DNA of 64,000 bases from Gymnorhina tibicen. Its lineage: Eukaryota; Chordata; Aves; Passeriformes; Artamidae. Under the pieces are notes generated by a model. The model saw only the letters and a list, made by a program, of their open reading frames with translations, was not told the origin of the DNA and made no database searches. Of this stretch, positions 1 to 12,416 are shown in pieces. Every line of letters begins with the position of its first letter. Within the stretch, counting starts at the first letter, position 1. The stretch spans positions 700,186-764,185 of the forward strand of contig VXAZ01004027.1 of assembly GCA_013399875.1 (NCBI GenBank), read 5' to 3'. A program made the translations under genes and the position numbers.

Positions 1-782
1 TGATCCCAAATACCTTTGAAGTCTTTCTGTGTTTATGAACAGTTTTTCCATCAGTCTTGAATCCTGTGTCTCATTTGTTCTTAAATTATGGTGAGATTTT
101 TAAGTAAACAAATATTCTAAGATATTAATTTTAACACTTCAGGCTGGTACATTTTTCTGGGAGTTGGGAAATCTGCCATTGTAATCTATTAAACTTGAAA
201 GCATGTAATAATCTTGAATGTGTTAGGCAATTTATCAGTGGAGTGTGCTCAATGTTTTGAGGTTCTGGAAGCAATTTTTTTATGACAGACAATAATAGAA
301 TTATATTGTGCAATAATAGACACCATCCTTCAGAAGCAGATTTGTGTGTCAAAGGCAACAATGGTACCTGGAGGACAAAGTGTAAATTCTGTAATAACTC
401 AAAGGACCAGCAAGAATATGAACTGCTTAGTGTAGGAAAAAAAATGTTTTGAACTTCAAATTTCAGTCACTTTACCTGGGTTTTAGGTCACCCTGTTATT
501 TTTCTTAGATCATGCTTAGAAGCAAGTACATGTGCTGTACTGGAGAGCAGGTTTATCGTTGTGGTGCAGTAGGATGTCGGAGCAGCTGAATTCCTTTCGG
601 GGCTGAGGTTTCACAATAGGGATGAGCTGGGTTAACCATTTCCTGCAGCTCTGGAAGAGGCTGCTTCCTTTTCCTTGCTGCTCATTCCCACCATTGGTTG
701 TGAGTGGACTGCACTGTTTGTCTCAGTAAACTGATCCAGCTCACTGAAAATAAATGTAAAAATAGCTGTATCCAAAGAACAC

Positions 783-842
783 TGAAGAGATTTATGTACA
801 CATGTATATATGTGAGTATATGCATGTACGTGTGTGTGCGTG
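783..842. repeat. TG/TA-rich microsatellite-like tract
   Basis: Imperfect alternation of purine and pyrimidine (ACACATGTATATATGTG followed by TGTGTGTGCGTG). It is a low-complexity intron 1 sequence with no coding potential. Confidence 0.6.
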
Positions 843-1804
843 TTGCATTACGACTGTTGTCTTGTCCGTGTTGGTACAGGAGGGAGTAGACTGCTTGGCT
901 AAGATTGATAACAGGGAAGGGGATGGGCAAGTGGAATCTCTCTCTTCAAGTCTTTTTGTTTATTCAGTTTAGTTTATTGTGGAGCTCTACCCCAGGCGAT
1001 GTATTTTGAACAGGTGAGTAGAACAGCGAGGTGAAACTAAAGGTCTCTGCAGTGCGGTAATGTTGTTACTTCAGAGATAAGTTATGGTTTCACCAGTTTC
1101 CACATCTTTATTGCATACCCAGTAACACTTCACATTTTCTCTGAAATGGGAAAAAGTAAGGGATATTGGTTTTTTGGTAAAATATGTGGTCTTTGAGGAA
1201 ATCTTGGGAAACAAATATAAAACTGGGACACAAAAAAAATGGAAAACCAATAAAACTTAACTGGCAGTTGCTAGTCTGCCATCATTTCCCACTCCTCACT
1301 TTGGAGTATTGCATTCCTTCTAATTTCTGCCCATTATTTCCTTATTCTCTAGATTCATAGTGTATTCTAGCCTAGTTCTTCAGTAGTGGAAGTACAATTA
1401 AGATTTTTGTTTTAGTTTCCAGTTCACTGCTTTGCTTAGCAGCAGAATTCTATTTATGTGTGAAGAGTCTGTAGCTATAAAATACTTTATTTGAGGAATT
1501 CAAACTCCAGCAGGAAGCAATCTCATCTAAACGTGCAGATGTTGCAGACACTGTACCCATGTATCCTTATGTCTAAGTTTGACAAAAGGATTTCAGCGGT
1601 GGCATGGTTAAACTTTTGTTTATAAATTGAGAATGGGGGAGGAAACTGAGGCTTCAGTTATGTGTAGGTGAAATGGATGTAACTGCAGGGGTTGCTGAAG
1701 TCCTGCATCCCTGCTGCCCCATCTCTTGTATTGGCTCTCTCTGGTGTTTGTCTGTTTCTGTGCTGAGCTGTTTGCAAACTCAGCAGGAAGTTGTTTGCCT
1801 TTAC

Positions 1805-1845
1805 TTTTTTTTTTTTTTTTTTATTCCTTTGTTTCTTTTTTTTTT
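1805..1845 (+). repeat. Poly-T tracts (T18 and T10)
   Basis: Two T-runs are separated by a short mixed spacer and followed by a C-run. The orientation is T on the sense strand of PPP1R13B, as for nearly all long homopolymers in this window. Confidence 0.8.
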
Positions 1846-2410
1846 CCCCCCCAGGATACTTTTCTGCCAGCTGAGCACACTGAAACTGACTTGGTGCAGG
1901 GTCAGATAAGCATTGGAACCAGCACAAGAAAGGGCAGAAGTGTGTAGACTGAAGGATGCAATCAGTTTTATCAGTTTAGGTTTGGATTTTGTAGCCTGAA
2001 ACGGCTCCATGGTGGTGAATGAATCGGGGGAGATGGATTCATACAAAAGCATCTAGATCTATGTCCAAAATGGCAAAGAAGCGTAACTTCCCTGCTCTCT
2101 GAATTCAGAACAAGTAAACAGTGAGTTTCCAAGGTCTCTGCTAGGCTGATCTGGCAGAATCTTTCCAGTCCCAAATCCCATGCTCATAAGCACAGGGCAT
2201 TGACTAGAATCTGGATTAATTCTGTGTTCTAATCTCTTGGGAGCCAGTTGGATTCTGGGAGACCAGTAAGCCTTGTTCTCTTTACATCCAGAATGTGCCT
2301 GTCCAGGCCTACTAAGGTGAATAGAGAATTGTTTAGAGTTCCCGTATATGATGAAAAATGTAGAAAGCTGCATGAATGTGTGGAGACAAGTCTTGCCTGC
2401 ATTGCTGTCT

Positions 2411-2506
2411 GGTATATAAAGGGAAAGAAACAGAGTGGTTTGAGACCAGCAGGGTTTACCACAGCCATTAAGTACAGGCTTATCTGCCTGTACTTTTTTT
2501 TTTTTT
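2411..2506 (+). other. Hairpin followed by T13, with A-box/B-box-like motifs upstream
   Basis: The arms AAGTACAGGC (2470-2479) and GCCTGTACTT (2486-2495) form a perfect 10-bp stem with loop TTATCT, followed by a run of 13 T (2494-2506). Upstream, GGTTTGAGACC (about 2438) differs by one base from the Pol III B-box pattern GGTTCGANNCC, and TGGTATATAAAGG (about 2411) loosely fits an A-box. It could be a decayed tRNA-derived element or chance. No tRNA cloverleaf is recognisable. Confidence 0.25.
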
Positions 2507-5500
2507 AGTTTCTCCAAGAAGCTGGGTGAAGTCTTAGTTTATAGTAACATGTACAGTTTTAAGTTGAGAAGACATACTTTGAATGCATTTTTGCATGAGA
2601 AAATCCTTTTCTAATCCTGTTTCCTAATGCAATTTGTCTAATTTATGTTTCAAGACAGTGCTGCACCTGTTGGTATTCTTACTGCTGCTCTGCAGGTGAT
2701 ACTTTCAACATACTGATGGTACTTTAAACATAATTCACCTTTTTTTCTTTCCTCCTCCTCCCCCAGTGCTTACTACTTTATAAACAAACAGGCTTCAGAA
2801 AGACTGAACTATCTGACTATCTTCTAAAAGCTTAACCAGGGTGTTGGTCAAAATCTGTCCTGAATTTATTCTAGCTAGCCAGAGGGGGTTTCAAATTACT
2901 TATGTCCAAAGCGTTGTCCTAATATGTCTTTAATAAATGTTACTGATATCTCAATCACCTCCTTTGAAAAGATAAAATGTAAGGAGAGGATATTTTCACA
3001 TTGTTGTGGTATAATTGACGTCTGTAAAATGGTTGTCAGGCTGTTAGTGTTTTGTAGAGAGAACAATGTGATAGCCAGAGCTTAAACCGTGTGATGGCAT
3101 AGATACTAGTATCCCTGACAAGTTTAAACACTTCAACCAGTGGTTATTTGACTGAAACTGTTATCCACTGACAGCTTAACTAACTTGTTTGGGCATCTGG
3201 GAAAGCATCTATGAAGCCATTGCTTACAAATCCTACAAGATATTTTTTATACTACATGGGTATGTTAGATATCTTAACTTACTCAAATACATACATCGAA
3301 GTAGTCAAACCGGGTTCTTAGTGTTAAAGTTGCTATTCAGATCCCTCCACAGAGAAGTAGTTAGATTTTACTGGTGTGTACTTAAAATGCAAGTTCTTGG
3401 AACTGAAATTTTGAATGATTCTGCAGGCTAGTGAATAGGTTAATTACTATTCAGGCACCAAACAGTTGGACTGTAGGTACTCTTTGGGAGATGACTGAGT
3501 TCTTGAAACAGTGTCTTGTAAAAATAAACTATGAAACTCATCTCTGTGTGCAGCTTCTTCTCTGCATGCAGCTCTGAATGTCTCAGCATGCCTGATGCTT
3601 AATTTCCTAATGTACTGTTTTATTGTCCCAAGTCATCTAAGTTTCAGTCAATTTTGGCTGCAAGTCTGAATCACGTAGTTCTGATTGTGGAATAAAGATC
3701 TGTAATGGTTGACCTCCTTTACACTTCTAGATCATGTCAGGACCAATGCAATTATTTTAAAACCATATCACATGGATTGGAGTCTATTCTAGCCCATGTC
3801 ACTTGGAAATCTTTTCAGTCCTTTTTCTGAATACTTTTTTTGGTGTGCTAATAGTACAGTGTAGCTGTTATTTTATTATTATTTATTAACACTTCAGCAA
3901 GGGGTTATTGGATATGGGAAGATGCTATACATGTCCAAGCTTTACAAGCAAACAAATAAATTTCAAGTCTTGTTTGCAGTGCTCTCCCCCTGCCAAATTC
4001 CTGACTGCAGTACTTTATTTTTACCTTTTTTTCCACCCCCGGATGGTGGAGAGCAGTAGTATTTGTTTTTGTCCAACAGATAGGAGGTAAAGTGGTGAAG
4101 GAGGTTTAAATCAGTTTAAATTGTGAATTATAAACTTGTTTTCCCCAGAGTGATTTTGAAATCCAATTCAATACTTACACTGGAATAATTTAATTTATAT
4201 ATCAACTAGTTTAGTTTTGCTCATTTTTAGCTAAACAGAAAGTACTTTTGAATTGGATACACTTTCATGTGTACCAACCTTTAGAATATTTTGACAGAGG
4301 AATTTTTGTGTTTATGGTTCAAAATTATAACCTGAAAAAGCATTTTAAGGGACATAAAAGACACACTGAATCAGAGGATTTACTGTACAGTGTTTCTAAT
4401 ATGGTATTTTTGTGTTTCTGGGTGTTTATAACATTCAACCCGACAAATCTTTGTGATTTGAGTCGTCATGGCATTACTGGATTACCCCCATTTGCTGCTG
4501 CTCCCTTCCCCCAGTCATCTGAAGCTACCAAATAACTGCTCAGTTCTCTTTCTGAGTTCTGAAGAACTGAGAAGCTTTGACACAAAATTACAAGTAAGCT
4601 TCATCTGGAGCGTGCATGTAGTTGCCCTTATCTTTTCCAAGCAGGAAAAAGCTTTTGGTCAGCTTTTTCTTATTATCTCTCTAATGATTTAGAAATTTTT
4701 CAAGCACTGAGATTTCAACAGCCTCTTTTCTTCCAGTGCTCAGGGATGAGTGTCCTGATGTGTCTGAATTTGTCTTCCTCCCCTCTACCTGAAGTGGGGA
4801 CCAAAGTCTTTCAGTGATCCTTCTTGTTAAGGAATGCAGTTTTCTTGTGAGACAAGATGTGTTCAAATATGTGAAAGAAAGCAAAAATGTGAATATTATC
4901 ATGTAGATATGTATGTTTTTATATATTAGCGTCTGTAGTCATACTGGAATAAACAGTCAGATTTCCTGGGGGCTTAGGGGTGCCACTGTGTTTCTAACAC
5001 CTTTTGGTGAACAGATTGTAAAATCCCTTCCATACACTCCAGCCTCAAAAGGGGAAAAGGAAACACACTCCCCCAAAATCATTCTCTCTGTAGGTTCTTG
5101 AGTGTGCAGTTGTTAGTGTAATGGAACCTCATGTTTTTTACCTCAGTGAAACAGGTTTAAGAAACGCATAAACTTAGTTGTCAGTTTACTGAAGTGGAAG
5201 TGATACATAAACCGACGTACCTGTCTCATTAAGTGTTATTAATTTATAATGATCTGTGAAAATACTGATTTTGTTGTCATTGTTGATGGGATTTTGTTTT
5301 TATGGGTGGTTTGTTTGTTTTACTTTTCCCAGTATAATCCATGGATTTGTGATTGATCCTACTGTAGAAACAGAAAGATAATATAGAGAAAAAAATCCAA
5401 GGTGTTTTGGTTTTTTAAATCTTGGATGCAAGTTATAAGAAGTTAATTTTCATCTGGGCATAATATTAAGGTGTCTGTTTAGATTAATTTTCCACAATAT

Positions 5501-8500
5501 GGAAGAGCTTAGCTTAGAGAGCCTCTGTGCAATCATGCATATTTGTAGTCATGCATGTTTAAATAAGTTGTACATTTGCACATTAGACATTTACAATATG
5601 GCTTATATAGCAAGAGGAGAGAAGTGACAATAGTGAGAGAGTAAAATAGGGTGGCAAACTGAAACAAAAGTGATTAAAACAAATAGGCTGTAATTTAAAG
5701 TTATTGCTACCCTGCATGCAGTATGGTGTTATATTCCTTCTGAACTCTTGCTTTTCTTCTTACTTTTTCATTACTTCTCTAAGTATTCTTAGCTGCTCAC
5801 ATCTATCAGTTTTCATCTCCAGCTTTATATTCAGTGATTTTCCATTTTTGTGTAGACACTTGATGTAAAGTTGTATACATTTTAGGGAATTATACTTTTG
5901 AATTTTCCTTTATATCCTTTTCTTCCTACGTCATTCCATGTAGTTTTCAGAGATCAGGAGTGTCTTCATATTAAAGTACTTCAGTGGGATCACAGGCTGC
6001 AATTACTTTCCTACTGAGTGATTTACATAATCTGCAGGTGTATAGATTTGCTACATCTGAGCATTGTCACACAGGGCAAGATTTCTTGGATCTTACACGG
6101 GATTTTTTTGCATTTAATATAGGAGAACAACTTATGTCAGTATGTCACTGAAATGCTGCATGTACCTCACCTCCTTCATTTAAAACATTCAAAACTTCTT
6201 GAAATTTTAGTGAGGAAAATCCCCTTCTTTCTTTAATTTAGGATTTTGAGGCTGGTATGTTAAGTAACCAGAGACTGTGGTATTCTTATCTCTCTACAAA
6301 TCTATTCTAGATTTGTATTTAGCTATCTGACAGTAACAGTTCTAAAGCAGCCAAATATCTGCACTGGATCAGGTACTCAGTGTGGAGATGATCCTTTCAT
6401 AGGGCATAAGGGGCTATCCTGTGTTTGTATTGGTTTTATTATTTATCTGATTTAACAAATTACACACAGATGTTTTCAGTTATTTCAGAAGAGGGGATGA
6501 CAGGATGAAAGGGAAGTTCAGTGCACATGTTTATTTTAGTTCCTCTTCTTCTTTTGAAAGAACCCGATTATCCAGTAGGGAAGACAGGCTTTAGTGTTTG
6601 ACCCTCCCGTATACTTGTGGTCTGCATGTCTGTCTTGCCTTCCTAAGAAATAAGGCTTTTATAAATTTGGGGGTCAGTTTAAAAGAATCCAGGCCATAGC
6701 CATAGTTGAAAGAGCGGCACAATATGTGTTAAAACAGGCCCAGCTTTTCCTCTCAAATATTTATTCATGCGATAGTTTGTTTTTCTGGCAGATCAAGATA
6801 CAATCTGGTTTTGGAGAAAAACCAGATTAGATTTTTTCCGTCTTTCCTAAAGCAAAACAACCCTTCCCTTTTAAGAAATAACCTTGAGTTTCTAATTTAT
6901 TTAAAATGTTCTCGGTTGCTAACAGGTTAATTTTTTTAAGTTGCAGCATTTAAAAAATCTGACACTATTCTACCAATGATATTCTCAATAAATCTCTCAA
7001 CATGGTACAAGTTTGCTGAGGAGGAAGGAAGAATACTGCATGGGATCACAATGTTTTTGTTGGTGACAAAATGCCTTATGGAAGGACAGTAGTAATTCTG
7101 AATGTCGATGCATTTTAAATACAGGATCTTGTTAGCTTTGCTGTGCTGCTGCTAGTAGGGAAAGGTAAAGTAAAAATGCTGTGGCTCACAAGCAAAGTTT
7201 AGAGCTCCATACTTTCCTCTTCTTGCAGTTAATGTGTAAGGTGCTACACAAAATGTGGCCCATAGCTCTAAGAGAGATGGGTTATCTGGTTCTGCTGATC
7301 TTTCATAGTGTGGGTTGGTTTGTTAGGTTTTGGTTCAGTTCTGTTTTTACCCTTGGGTCTCTCCTCTCTCCATTTGCTCTAGGAAGGGAATGGATCAGGC
7401 TGGAGAATTATGCTTTGTTCCTGCAGTTGTAGAGTAAGGACTAAATGCACTGTTGGTGCCATCGCTCTGCCTGTTCCCCACTCCTGATCCTGTATACCGT
7501 TGACAGGAATGATGATAAACATTTGCTGTCCCTTGACATGATGAGACAGTCAGAAACACAGTTTATGTTCTCTGCTGCTTGAATTATGTCCAGCAAGAAG
7601 ACAGACTTTGCCAAGAATGGAGTAGTGCTGGAACTATAGTATTTTTAGGCATAAATATATGGTGGAGTTGTTGTTTTTAAGCTGGTTGTTCCATTTAAAA
7701 CATTTTTTTTATTTAAGAAAATGTGTCATGGAAATGTCTTTTGACAGCTGTTGGGATCATTTGCTTTTAGGACTTCTGCTCCTGTCATTGCCCTCTTCAA
7801 CAGGAAAATAATTTCTGTGTCTTTTGAGACAGAGCTTTACATGTTAATTTATTTAAGATAAATACTTACTGTTCGTCATTATTATAATAGCAACAAAGAC
7901 TACTATTGCACAACGAGAGGATAGCAGAACTCTCTTACTGCAACCTTGCCTAATTAGGTGAAACTTGATCTAGCCTATCTTGTTCCTGTCACAACTGTGG
8001 CCTGTCTTGTTTCTTTAGAACATCTTATCACTGCTCTCCATTACTGCCTGAATTCATGTACCAGTAGACCAAAAATACTCCATTTAAGTAGTTTTTCACT
8101 GTAGTTGTTGCACAGAAACTGTTATTAGGTTTTAGCTTTATACGTTATTTTTATATTCACTGCTATTTACAACTGTCCACATGAAGAATATTTTAAGGAT
8201 GGTTCTTCAGAATATTGTGAAAACATCAAAAGGGAAATCTTGGCTACCAAAAAAGACTGGACTTAAATCTAAACAGTGGAGCAAGGACAGAATTATAAAA
8301 AAGAAGGTGGGATAACACTGTTTTTTGTTTATTTGCTGTAATCTTAAGCATTTTTGGATTTCTTTTTGTAAAACTGAACAGTGAATCGTTATAATGGATT
8401 AGAGTGTGTGTGTATGTGAGATTTTTACTTGAAGATCAGGGATTATTGCCTTATATGAGTTTCTTCTGTATATAAAATGTCTGAAATTTTTAATTTTACT

Positions 8501-8520
8501 CTGCATAGCTTGATTTATTA

Positions 8521-8540
8521 GTAGCAGTAGTAGTAGTAGT
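8521..8540. repeat. (AGT)n trinucleotide microsatellite
   Basis: About six AGT/GTA units with one AGC variant, in intron 1. Confidence 0.7.
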
Positions 8541-9599
8541 TTTTGATTTAACCAAAGTGGACTTCTGAGTGTAAAAGAATAGCTTTTAATTTTTAAATCT
8601 GCCACCTTAAAACTAGAGAAATGTTTTGGAAAGAGTTATTCCACTCTGATGGAAGGAAAATTCTGCTCGCTTGCCTGTTGAATCCCCAAGGATGTATTTA
8701 CTTTTCACTTACTATTTTTTAACCAAGCCAGATAACATCTTTACATCTAAGATTGAATGGCTGGTATTCCCTGAAAGCAATGCACTAAACAATCAGTATT
8801 TTGTTAGTACTTCCTGCATAGTGGGAGAAAGCTGTAGTAGTACTTTTCTGCATTCACTCTATTGAAAATAAAGAAGAAAGAATAGTGCTGGTTCCATTTG
8901 CAACACTACATAGGGTTGTGTGTCTATAGATTTTGTAGAAATTGTTCCTTGTTTGTAAAATGAAAAATTATGTTTGGTGCTGCAAATCACATTTATTATT
9001 TGACAAAAAGCACAATCTTTAGTAAAAATACCGTGTTGGTTGGTTTTGTTTTGGTTTGTGGTTTACTCTTCTTTGTTTGATGGGGTGCTTTTTCATATTT
9101 TGTTGAAAAGTTTGTAGAAGAAAAGATACAAATGCCTGTCTTTGTATCCTATGCTTTTTCAATGAGATGATTTTTCAATGCACTAGGTAGGTCAGGCTTT
9201 TCTGGAATTCAGTGGATTTTGGATGACTTTGCTGTAGTTGTTGACAAGGTCGAACACAAGACTGTAGAAACATCAGCACCTCCCCGTCCTTAACCTTGGC
9301 CAAAATATTTTTAATAATTTGAGAACATTCAGTTCCATGATACAAATTCGATGGGTCACTTTTGTTGCACGTGGATTTTGAAGATTGTTTTCTTTCAGGA
9401 AAATTGACTCATACCCTCATACTGAACTGTGCTTGTCAGCTTTGCCTTGTGTTGTCAGACTGAGCTTTCTTTCCAAGTAAATGGCAGTGTTGCTAATGCC
9501 AATATGCAAAAAAGCTTGAATAGGACTTTGCTCCATATCCCCACCTAATAAAAGTAAAATACTAAATTTTTTGTCTTTCTTACCTGTCATCTGGTTCTT

Positions 9600-9715
9600 G
9601 AGTCTTGGTGGAGGGTGTCCTTTTTTGTAGTTTGGGGATTCAGGGGTTTTTGTGTGTGTATGGGTTTTTTTGGTTTGGGTTTGTGCATGGTTCTTTGGTT
9701 TGGGTGGGGGATATT
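9600..9715 (+). repeat. GT-rich tract with several G3-G5 runs
   Basis: The sense strand holds GGGG, GGGG, GGG, GGG, GGG and GGGGG runs separated by T-rich loops, some longer than ten bases. It is low complexity and has possible long-loop G-quadruplex character in the pre-mRNA. Confidence 0.5.
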
Positions 9716-12377
9716 TTTAGACCTTTCATTTTAGTGAATGCAACTTTTTTTTTTTCCTGACTGGAAAGCTGAGATTATTATGTAATAAAAGGACCTCCAA
9801 AGCAGAGTCATCTTGAATTAATTTAGTTTTGGTTTTACTTTATTGCCAGTTCACCTGCGTGTACTGTGAATTTTACAGCACTACAGTTGTGTTGTTCTTC
9901 AGCCATGTCTGATATGGAGAGTAAAATATTTAAGAGTATTTTTTAACATGTTATTCATATCTCATCAGCTGATGAAATGGAATGGGCAGTTCATACTTAA
10001 AGACTGTTTATCAAGCTTGTGATACATTTGAGGTGTGGCATACTGGTTACCCTGTCAGATATGAAAGATTTAGACCTCTGAACGTTAGAACTAAGTTATG
10101 TGTGTGATATTGTACAATGAGATGCAGTTGTAGTGCCACAGTGATTGCTCCCTCATTTTCTCTAGTGGCTGGGGGTCCCCACTTAACTCTGAACCATTTG
10201 GTTTGGAGGACCCTGACCTGAAGATGTGAAGAGTAGTAGAACTGTAAGCATCATGTTCATATTTTATTAAATACAGCTGTTGAAGTTTATGGGCAAATGG
10301 AAAGATCACTGCACCAGTGCAGCACTGTTTTGATCTGGAGTCTTGATGTCCTCTGACCTTCTGACTTTTCCTGTGTATAAGTAGTGTTTTGTGCATTTGC
10401 AAATGCATCAACTGCTGCAGTTTTCTGAGAGTTTGATCGGAATCCATTATTTAAGGAATTCTCATATTTATAGGCCTAAACAACTACTAAAACCTTTCAT
10501 TATAGCTAGGCTATTTGCTAGTTTCTTAAATAGATCAGAAATTTTTTTTTTACTTTTTAATTAATCAGCACAAAATTTTGCCAACTGATTTTTATTGGTT
10601 TGTTTCAAGGTGCTTTAGATAAATCTCATTGAAATTAGGCAGGCAGTACTAGATGAGGTTTGTCATTCTAAGATTCACAGAAAAAAAGTATTCCAGAAGA
10701 TAAAAAAGAGTGTCCTTAATGAAGACGGCAGGTATCAAAAAAAACTCTGGAACTTCTTCTTGATTTGAAGATCAGTCTTCTGCTCTTGGTTGATAGATGG
10801 TAATAGCCATTTGCGATAATCCTATAACAAAGCATATAATGCTAATTTCAAGGTGAGAACTTACGTACTGAGACGTCATGAACATTGTAAGCATCAGCTG
10901 ATTAGAGCAGAAAGTCTTTCAAGAAGAGTCTCCAGCTTTCACCTTTTAATAATAGTTGTGTACATCATGAAAGATAGCATATGGCTCACTGACTTTTAAA
11001 CAGGGAAAGTAAGCAAGGTTTCAGAGCCTTGTTTTGGGAAGAATAAAAGTCTCTCCATTTTTAATCTGTGTTGCCTGATGGAGAAACGTGCTCAGCAAGA
11101 ACTTACCAGTGTACCTAGAATCATCCCTGTGTTCCGAAGTCTCTTATGTGGTAACCAGTGTCTTGACAGTCCTTTGGTAGAATTATTTGCGTCAAGGAGC
11201 AACAACAAGATCTCTTGCTGGTTCTCCAGATGTAGCAATTTAGGAATCAAGCCAACAGATAATATGATGCAGGGATGTTGAACTCATTCTGTAGCAAGTG
11301 CCAAATTATATTTTCCACTAGAAGACATCACAAGAGACATGTTTTATAGATTTCTCTAACTTCAGGCTGTGTTGCTTTAGTTGATGATGATAAATATTGC
11401 ACTTGGACAGATACTCTTCTAAAATAATAGTTTTATATGTAATGCAATCTCTTTGTTTTTTTAGTTTGTCCCTTTTAAGCTACACTCATTTTTCCCTTCT
11501 GTAGCCACAAGTTAACTGCCCACCTTTTAAATTTTTATCTAAATCTCAGCTCCTGCTTGATTTTAGCAGAACTGTCTGAATCTAAAAGAAGGCATTTCAG
11601 TGTTTTAACGAATAACAAACAGCTTCCCTAAAGATAATGTCTGGAGATCTGGCAGTGGTTCACTCCCATGGATTGACTGTGACTTCTTATATAGCAAAAT
11701 GTAGTCTAAAATCTGATACAGATTATAATGTCTAAATGATCATGTCACTGTTCTGTCCTAGGCAGATGCTAGAAACTTAACACTTGTTAGATGAGTTGTT
11801 TTTTTAGCCCTATTGGTATCTTCCTTCTCACGGCCTGTAGAGTCTGTGGGTTGTTTTTGTTGTTTACACAAGTGAATTTGTAGTTGCTATTGTTTTCATT
11901 AGGTATTGCTTTCCTAGAGCTCTGGAAATCTTTCAGTTAACTGCTGTGTACATTTCATTTAATAGTTTGTGGGTCTGTCTTGCTGATGATAGTTGCTGTT
12001 TCCTCCCTTTAGCAAAAATTTTGGCTTACCTCCCTGCCCTACAGAAAGCCTGCCACTGCAGGAATAAGGGGCTTCAGATTCCAGATCTACAATGGTGCTG
12101 TAGCACTTTTTCTGTCAAAGACAAGAAAGTGTCATAAGTATCCCCTCAGCAAGTAAATATCAGGTAGGTGTAGGTTTTTGAAATAGCCTGAATCCCGTTG
12201 AACACCTGCTGTCACATATGACAGCTCAGGAATGGAGCAAAGGCAACAATCCTGGAAGTCCTGAGAGGAAATACCTGTGCTTCTTTCAGTTCTTTAAGAC
12301 TTTGCAACATATAGGCCTTAAACAAGATTCTACTACATTTTTATAAGATTTTCTTTTAAATCTATACTTCTACATTT

Positions 12378-12416
12378 CTATAAGAGGAGTTAAACTCCTC
12401 TATAAGAGGAGTTAAA
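12378..12416. repeat. 22-bp tandem duplication containing an inverted repeat
   Basis: The 17-mer CTATAAGAGGAGTTAAA occurs at 12378-12394 and again at 12400-12416. Between them AGAGGAGTT (12383-12391) and AACTCCTCT (12393-12401) form a 9-bp inverted repeat with a one-base centre. This is probably a small replication-slippage duplication. Confidence 0.8.

Noticed and set aside
968..1013. 46-nt segment in intron 1 between TTTATTCAG and ACAG|GTGAGT
   Set aside because: Good sites, but the length is not a multiple of three, it starts TTTAG and shows no coding potential; a typical pseudo-exon.
2059..2517. 152-codon minus-strand open frame in intron 1
   Set aside because: No family motif. It starts in the poly-T tract (Lys-rich start) and overlaps open frames on the other strand; considered chance.
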